From Opitutales bacterium (GTDB lineage Bacteria; Verrucomicrobiota; Verrucomicrobiia; Opitutales; Oceanipulchritudinaceae): a stretch of 38,930 bases of DNA. Positions 34,548 through 38,930 of this stretch are shown in pieces (the stretch's first letter is position 1; each line of letters opens with the position of its first letter). The notes under the pieces were generated by a model. It was not told where the DNA came from. It saw nothing but the letters and a program-made list of their open reading frames with translations, and ran no database searches. The stretch lies in contig JAFIGH010000043.1 in NCBI GenBank assembly GCA_020831525.1, positions 1-38,930 of the forward strand. Reading direction: 5' to 3'. A program made the translations under genes and the position numbers.

Positions 34548-34623
34548 GGGGCTGTAGCTCAGTTGGAAGAGCGCGTCGTTCGCAATGACGAGGTCGTCGG
34601 TTCGATCCCGATCAGCTCCACCA
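34548..34623 (+). tRNA. tRNA-Ala (CGC anticodon)
   Basis: A 76-nt tRNA with encoded CCA. The acceptor stem GGGGCTG / CAGCTCC contains the G3-U70 pair, the main identity element of alanine tRNAs. The anticodon loop is TTCGCAA, anticodon CGC, reading GCG. The T arm is GTCGG-TTCGATC-CCGAT. A TTGACG...TAATCC promoter lies just upstream. Confidence 0.95.
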
Positions 34624-34774
34624 ATTTCCAACAATTACCTCCGGAATCCGCGGCCTAACAGTGAGTGCTGCTTTGGAGATCAACCGTCCCATCCGGCCAG
34701 GGACCAGAGCCCGCCGACAAGATAGCGCCCAAGGCAGTCGGTCGGCTTGCCGTCGGACCCCGCGTTCCCGGCGG

Positions 34775-37210
34775 TCAGGGCCGCACAAGGACGCGGAAGA
34801 AGACCGGCGCGTCTCCGGCGTCCGGTTCGACCAAAGTCGAGAGAGGGCCGCCGTCGCCCGCAACGGTTTCGCCGACCGAGGTCCATTCCGTTAGGTCGGC
34901 GGAACGCTGGATGTGGTAGAGAAGTCCCGGCCGCGTCGGCATTGAGAAGGTCACACTGCCGTCTGCCGCGGTGATTCCCGGCGGATCGAGGGGCATAACG
35001 GTTTCCGGCAACTCGCCGGTGTAATCGACCGAATAGACCGGTTCACCGTCCGCAAAGATATCGAGGCGGCTGTCGCGCAGCCGCAGGCGCGGACCTTCGA
35101 AAACAGCCCATGCATTGGTGTCGACGGGATCCCCGTCCACGCTCCAGCCCGGCTGACGCCCGTGCCCCTCGCCCTGCGGCCAATCCGGCTGGCGCCAGTC
35201 ATGCGCGTGCATAAGGGCAACGCCGCCCGGTGTCGTAACCCCGTAATTCCAGTCGTAGTCGGGTTCAATCCACGAACCGTTCGTCTCGTAAGTGGCGGTG
35301 ATCTCCACGCCGGTCAGCGTTGTGTAGGTGATGCGGTTGTGGGCGTCGCGATCCGAGAGGTCGAGCGCGGTGTCGGCGGTCACAGCAGCACGGAAGTCCG
35401 CGAATGTCCCGTGTTCCGCCGCCGTGCCTACTTCCATGACGAGGCCGAAGAGCTGGCCCGCCGGGGCCGTGTCGGTGAGGGCGCGGTTCGATGTGTTGAT
35501 TCCCGGTTGGGCGGCCCGGATGGACCGCACGGCGATGTAGACGTCTCCCATACGGGCGAAGCGCACGCCGCCCGCAAGCGCGAGTTCGGCGCCCTGCGGG
35601 TAGTTGATATAGGCAGTGCGGGCGTTCGTGACATTGCCTGTGTTTGCCTGAAAGTTCAACGGAATGGAGCGTCCCATGTGGGTGTCGCCGTGAAAGCCGC
35701 CCCAGTCGGGTTGGCTCCAGCGTGCTGTGAAATCTTCATACCACGAGGCCTTCCATTCGTTGTATTTGCTCTGGACTTCACTGATGATCGAGGAAGCGTC
35801 GGACGGCACGAGATGGAACTGGATGAGCACGTTTTCATGCTGCACGAGTTGCATCCACGGATCGCGCGTATGGTTGCGGTTGAGTCCGTAGAAACCGCCG
35901 TTGCCGGTCACAACAGCGGCGGGAAACTGGTCCCAGCCGGCCGCTTCGACCATAAGCTTCCACGGTTGGATCTGCCACGTGGAGGCGTGGAAACTCCCGA
36001 TGTTCATATTGGCCGACCCGAGGGTGTAGCCGCGCCCGAGATGAACGACTTCGACAGTCTGGCGGCCGTCTTGCAGCAAGTAGGCGGGCTTGTGAGCGCG
36101 GTAGGTCTCCGGGGTCTCCACACCCTTGCGTGCCAGCCGCACGATCTCGCGGGGCGGGCGATAGCCGCTGACGGCCGCGTAGACAGCCTCGCCCGCTTGG
36201 TTGCCCCGCCATGCCCCCGGGGGCGGCGCGTCTGTATCCGCAAACCACACGTAAGCGAGATAAGCGGTGCCGTTGTCCATGCGCGAAAAGTTGCGCCCGC
36301 TCCGGCTCTCCGCTCCGCCAATATGATAATTCACATGCTTGAGGGCGAGGACGGCGGCATAGTAGTCAATGACGGCGCGAGCGGCGGCGCGCATCTCGGG
36401 GTCGGCGCCGTGATCCGTGCCCGCGTAATCGTAGGCGGCGAACCAGCCCTGAAGGCTCACCATGTGGTACGTGCCCGAATCCCACTCACCGATGCCCACT
36501 TCGTAGATGCGCCTCGACCAGTCGAGGATCCACTGCCGCATCTGCTCCGCGCGTTCCGCCGCTGTGTATGGCTGTCCCGCGAATCCGCCGATGCCGAGGC
36601 GAACGGCCTCGGACGCCAACACCCATCCTGCCGGACGGCTCATGTTGATGTGGTTCTCCGTCCCCTCCCCTGTGAACGCGTTGTAATTGTCGGTCCGCGT
36701 GAGGACGTAGCGAAGGTAATTCTCGCGGTACGTCAGGGCGTTGTCGCGGTGGTGCGGGTCGTCCCACGCGGGAATGCCGGGATGCATCCCCATGAGGTAG
36801 GCAAGGCCGGGAAAAATGAAGTGAAAGACGTTGCTGTTCCACGAAAAGGACGTGTTGGATCCGCTCCCGCGGTTGGCCGGATTGTTGTTGTCGCCCGACG
36901 CGGCTTCGCCGTCGTATTTCAGAACACCCCAATAGCGCGGCGGGCGGCTGCTCGCACCGTCGCCGTCGTTTACCTGCGGATGGTTCACCCCCTCCGGCTT
37001 GGCCGCGATGACGGCGGCGGCCCCGGCCCAGTAATGCATGTGCGCATTACTGAAGTTGGGGAACGGTTGGCCGGAGCCCCATCCATCCGCGATAAAGTCG
37101 AGCAAGTGCCCGGCACGGGCGTCGAAGCCCGCCTCGTAATCAACGGCGGCAAGGACGGGAGCTGTGAACAGCAGAAGCGCGAGTGCGCGCAGGAGGCAAA
37201 TGGATCTCAT
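34775..37210 (-). CDS. Large secreted protein, possible polysaccharide-active enzyme
   Basis: An 811-residue exported protein. Signal peptide: MRSICLLRALALLLFTAPVL, cleavage before AAVDYE. The first about 350 residues are alpha-helical with many Trp/Tyr/His residues (AHMHYWAGAAAVIAAKPEGV, TENHINMSRPAGWVLASE), suggesting a toroid as in several polysaccharide lyases; the rest looks beta-rich. The last about 60 residues (YHIQRSADLTEWTSV, FFRVLVRP) are a short module shared in style with the secreted protein at 250-3114. I could not assign a family, so the enzyme role is a guess from overall build and from the Verrucomicrobiota habit of such genes. Confidence 0.7.
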   Translation of the reverse strand: MRSICLLRALALLLFTAPVLAAVDYEAGFDARAGHLLDFIADGWGSGQPFPNFSNAHMHYWAGAAAVIAAKPEGVNHPQVNDGDGASSRPPRYWGVLKYDGEAASGDNNNPANRGSGSNTSFSWNSNVFHFIFPGLAYLMGMHPGIPAWDDPHHRDNALTYRENYLRYVLTRTDNYNAFTGEGTENHINMSRPAGWVLASEAVRLGIGGFAGQPYTAAERAEQMRQWILDWSRRIYEVGIGEWDSGTYHMVSLQGWFAAYDYAGTDHGADPEMRAAARAVIDYYAAVLALKHVNYHIGGAESRSGRNFSRMDNGTAYLAYVWFADTDAPPPGAWRGNQAGEAVYAAVSGYRPPREIVRLARKGVETPETYRAHKPAYLLQDGRQTVEVVHLGRGYTLGSANMNIGSFHASTWQIQPWKLMVEAAGWDQFPAAVVTGNGGFYGLNRNHTRDPWMQLVQHENVLIQFHLVPSDASSIISEVQSKYNEWKASWYEDFTARWSQPDWGGFHGDTHMGRSIPLNFQANTGNVTNARTAYINYPQGAELALAGGVRFARMGDVYIAVRSIRAAQPGINTSNRALTDTAPAGQLFGLVMEVGTAAEHGTFADFRAAVTADTALDLSDRDAHNRITYTTLTGVEITATYETNGSWIEPDYDWNYGVTTPGGVALMHAHDWRQPDWPQGEGHGRQPGWSVDGDPVDTNAWAVFEGPRLRLRDSRLDIFADGEPVYSVDYTGELPETVMPLDPPGITAADGSVTFSMPTRPGLLYHIQRSADLTEWTSVGETVAGDGGPLSTLVEPDAGDAPVFFRVLVRP

Positions 37211-37340
37211 CGGGGGAATCGTCTTTCCTTAAGGGTGGGAACTTACCTACAATACGCGCGTCGGTTGTCCGCCGGATACACTGTTTTCTGCCAAACATGC
37301 GCGAAAACGCGCCACCTGCCGTCTCGAAGAAACGCGCCGC

Positions 37341-38180
37341 TCAGCTCGTCTGCTCGAAGCGGTTGAAACGGTCGAGTTGGTTGGCGCGGATCATCGCCCG
37401 CACTTTGCGTACGTATTCTTCGCGCTCTTCGGAGTACCGTGTGAGCCCGCCGGCGAGCGCGTGCCCCGTGACCTCCTCGCCGTTCTCCCGCAGTTGGCGG
37501 CGGATCTGGCGCATGGAAAGGTACGCGCGGTTGGTATTGAGATTGCGGACGTAGGCCTCGAAGGACCCCAGCGGCGACGCATAACGCGCCACTTCGTAGG
37601 TTGCGCCCGCCGGACGGCGGCGCGGCACAATGCCGCACCCCGGCTCGTAACACCACATGCCGAAGAGATTGTTGCCCTCGCGGGCAAATCGTGAGGTCCC
37701 CCACCCGCTCTCCAGGGCCGCTTGGGCGAGCGCAAGGTCCGCCGGCACAATGTCCACCCGCATGAGGAGATTTCGGAGCGCGGCGGCATCCAGCTCATCC
37801 TCGAACTCAAGATCGTATGCGGCGGCGGTCTCTTCCAGCCAGCGGCGGTCGCGCGAACCGACCGACCCACCGTCCTCGACACGCGCGGCAATCCGTTCGA
37901 TCCGGACGCGGTCACGGATGACAGCGTCATTTGAGGCGTGGATAAATGGAAGCAGGAACTCAAAGAAGGCCTCCTTGCGCGTCTCAACGTTCTCAATCGC
38001 CGCAAAATCCGGCAGCGCGACCGTGCCGACCGTCGTCGTGCGTTGCAGCAACACGACGACGCCCGACAGCACAACCAAAGCGAGCACCGCTCCCGCGACA
38101 AGGAGTGCCACCGTGCGGAACTCAGGGGACCGGAGAGTGCGGTTGGCCCGCGTCACACGAATTGGATCGAAGCCCTGCAT
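37341..38180 (-). CDS. Bax-like glucosaminidase, membrane-anchored
   Basis: A 279-residue protein with one N-terminal membrane helix (about residues 22-45, VALLVAGAVLALVVLSGVVV) and a glucosaminidase domain of the Bax/GH73-like type. The core AQAALESGWGTSRFAREGNN then LFGMWCY is the family signature; the Glu in LESGWG is the likely acid. YASPLGSFEAYVRNLNTNRA also fits Bax. It probably cleaves peptidoglycan from the periplasmic side. A further 130 bp of non-coding DNA separates it from the 811-residue gene. It starts 9 bp after the next gene's stop, so the two may be co-transcribed. Confidence 0.88.
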   Translation of the reverse strand: MQGFDPIRVTRANRTLRSPEFRTVALLVAGAVLALVVLSGVVVLLQRTTTVGTVALPDFAAIENVETRKEAFFEFLLPFIHASNDAVIRDRVRIERIAARVEDGGSVGSRDRRWLEETAAAYDLEFEDELDAAALRNLLMRVDIVPADLALAQAALESGWGTSRFAREGNNLFGMWCYEPGCGIVPRRRPAGATYEVARYASPLGSFEAYVRNLNTNRAYLSMRQIRRQLRENGEEVTGHALAGGLTRYSEEREEYVRKVRAMIRANQLDRFNRFEQTS

Positions 38181-38189
38181 ACGAAATTC

Positions 38190-38597
38190 TTAGCGGATCC
38201 GACGCAGATGTAGGAAGAGCTTCCCGTCCAGCCAGTATTCAATAAAATTCGACTCCGTGCGGATCCAATCAGTCCACTCTCCGCGCCGACGGTCCGGATT
38301 GGGCGGCGCGACAAACACTTCCTCCCCAGTAAACCATTTCCGGTAGCCCGCGCCGCGCTCGACGGAAATGCGCAGATGCAACTCTCTGTCCGCCATCTCC
38401 GGCGCAAGCAGAAGGAAGATGCGCTGCTCGTCGTCCACACGCACTCCCTTGACGATGTCCGCATCAATGGCGATCGCTTCGTAGGGACCGAACTTTGGAT
38501 AAGCCCGGGGCTCCTCGACATCCTTCGCGGAAAGCCCCGCCGCCCCCAAAGCGACAAGGCAGAGAATACCCAATGGACGTGACAGAAAAGTCAACAT
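38190..38597 (-). CDS. Small exported protein of unknown function
   Basis: A 135-residue protein. The N-terminus (SRPLGILCLVALGAAGLSAK) is a signal peptide or membrane anchor. The body is beta-rich (RELHLRISVERGAGYRKWF, FIEYWLDGKLFLHLRRI). No family recognised. The start MLTFLSRPL at 38597 has GGGAG 4 nt upstream; the longer frame to 38918 is Arg-rich and reads as non-coding. It lies just upstream of the Bax-like gene (9 bp apart) and may act with it at the envelope. Confidence 0.65.
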   Translation of the reverse strand: MLTFLSRPLGILCLVALGAAGLSAKDVEEPRAYPKFGPYEAIAIDADIVKGVRVDDEQRIFLLLAPEMADRELHLRISVERGAGYRKWFTGEEVFVAPPNPDRRRGEWTDWIRTESNFIEYWLDGKLFLHLRRIR

Positions 38598-38673
38598 TGC
38601 TCTCCCACCATGCCCATTCCGCACGCCTTGACAAGTCCAAGCACATGCACCGGGAATCGCCGGCACAGACGGT

Positions 38674-38930
38674 TCACTTGCGGGAAGCTTCGCGCTCCTC
38701 CGTTGCCCGCAGCCACTGGCGCGCGCAGGCGAGGGCCTCCTCCCCTGCGGGCGACGGGATCGGCTTGGGCGCGCGCTCGCGGCGGAAGCGCAGGCCTTCG
38801 TCCCCGCCGCGCAGTGCCGCCTCGACAAAGGCCTTCGTGCCCAGCACCAGCCCTTCGCTGAATTGCCGTGTCTTCCGCAAAAGCAGTTCGTGCGCGGGCA
38901 GACGGCCCCCGCGCTCACGCGCCTCCGCCG
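38674..38930 (-). CDS. REP-associated tyrosine transposase, C-terminal part
   Basis: A partial gene cut by the right window edge; about 85 residues are visible. HELLLRKTRQFSEGLVLGTK followed by AFVEAALRGG matches the C-terminal tail seen in REP-associated (RAYT) transposases, which usually reads RxRxFTxGxVxGSxxFV. The catalytic HUH/Tyr part should lie beyond 38930. These enzymes mobilise hairpin repeats; a hairpin-rich element is present at 28.0 kb. The family call rests on the tail only. Confidence 0.55.
   Translation of the reverse strand, partial: AEARERGGRLPAHELLLRKTRQFSEGLVLGTKAFVEAALRGGDEGLRFRRERAPKPIPSPAGEEALACARQWLRATEEREASRK

Noticed and set aside
35162-37366. 734-codon plus-strand open frame opposite the 811-residue secreted gene
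   Set aside because: Shadow frame with no signal peptide or domain; the minus-strand protein has a clear signal peptide and C-terminal module.

Overview
The window is a high-GC bacterial chromosome segment. Its source is most likely a member of the Verrucomicrobiota, probably the Opitutae. The reasons are: large secreted polysaccharide-active proteins ending in a short C-terminal module with a Y-x-(L/I)-(E/Q)-x-S/N...(D/E)WT-x-V...F(F/Y)R pattern; a REP-associated transposase tail together with hairpin-rich intergenic repeats; and a neutral-ceramidase-like protein. The taxonomic call is inference, as no marker gene was compared by search.

Layout. 250-3114 (+) is a secreted pectate-lyase-fold protein with a DNRLRE module. 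3260-11035 (-) is a compact respiratory complex I operon in the order nuoB-C-D-E-F-G-H-I, with nuoA and nuoJ-N absent from both ends. A tRNA-Tyr gene lies upstream of it. 11707-15103 (+) holds a STAS-domain protein, chorismate synthase (aroC), a protein shaped like a CobW GTPase but without its catalytic motifs (coupled to aroC by a GTGA overlap), and a predicted outer-membrane barrel. 15081-18366 (-) holds a Gfo/Idh/MocA oxidoreductase, an adenosine/adenine deaminase and an M29 aminopeptidase with a histone-like lysine-rich tail.

18.4-19.5 kb is decayed DNA: a frameshifted transposase remnant joined directly to a sulfatase fragment, followed by tRNA-Gly(CCC). 19737-22461 (+) is mutS with a 50-codon ORF behind it. 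22484-24160 (-) is an orphan PAS histidine kinase, divergent from an ABC-F ATPase (24352-26154, +). A GT4 glycosyltransferase (26210-27529, -) follows, then about 600 bp of non-coding DNA with three tandem hairpins and a 41-bp repeat also present at 11.18 kb.

28129-30586 (-) is a DegT-type aminotransferase and a neutral-ceramidase-like protein, divergent from a cytidylate-kinase-like protein (30774-31505, +). A truncated nnrS remnant (-) lies opposite a Tat-signal-bearing type II sulfide:quinone oxidoreductase (31998-33383, +). A DMT-family transporter (-), tRNA-Ala(CGC) (+), a large secreted protein of unknown fold (-), a Bax-like glucosaminidase (-), a small exported protein (-) and the C-terminal end of a REP-associated transposase (-) complete the window.

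Taken together this is mostly core metabolism (respiration, shikimate pathway, mismatch repair, nucleoside salvage) with accessory polysaccharide-degradation genes. No CRISPR array, prophage or obvious defence island was found. The most unusual items are the degenerate CobW-like protein, the incomplete complex I operon, the Tat-targeted SQR and the hairpin/REP-like repeats.
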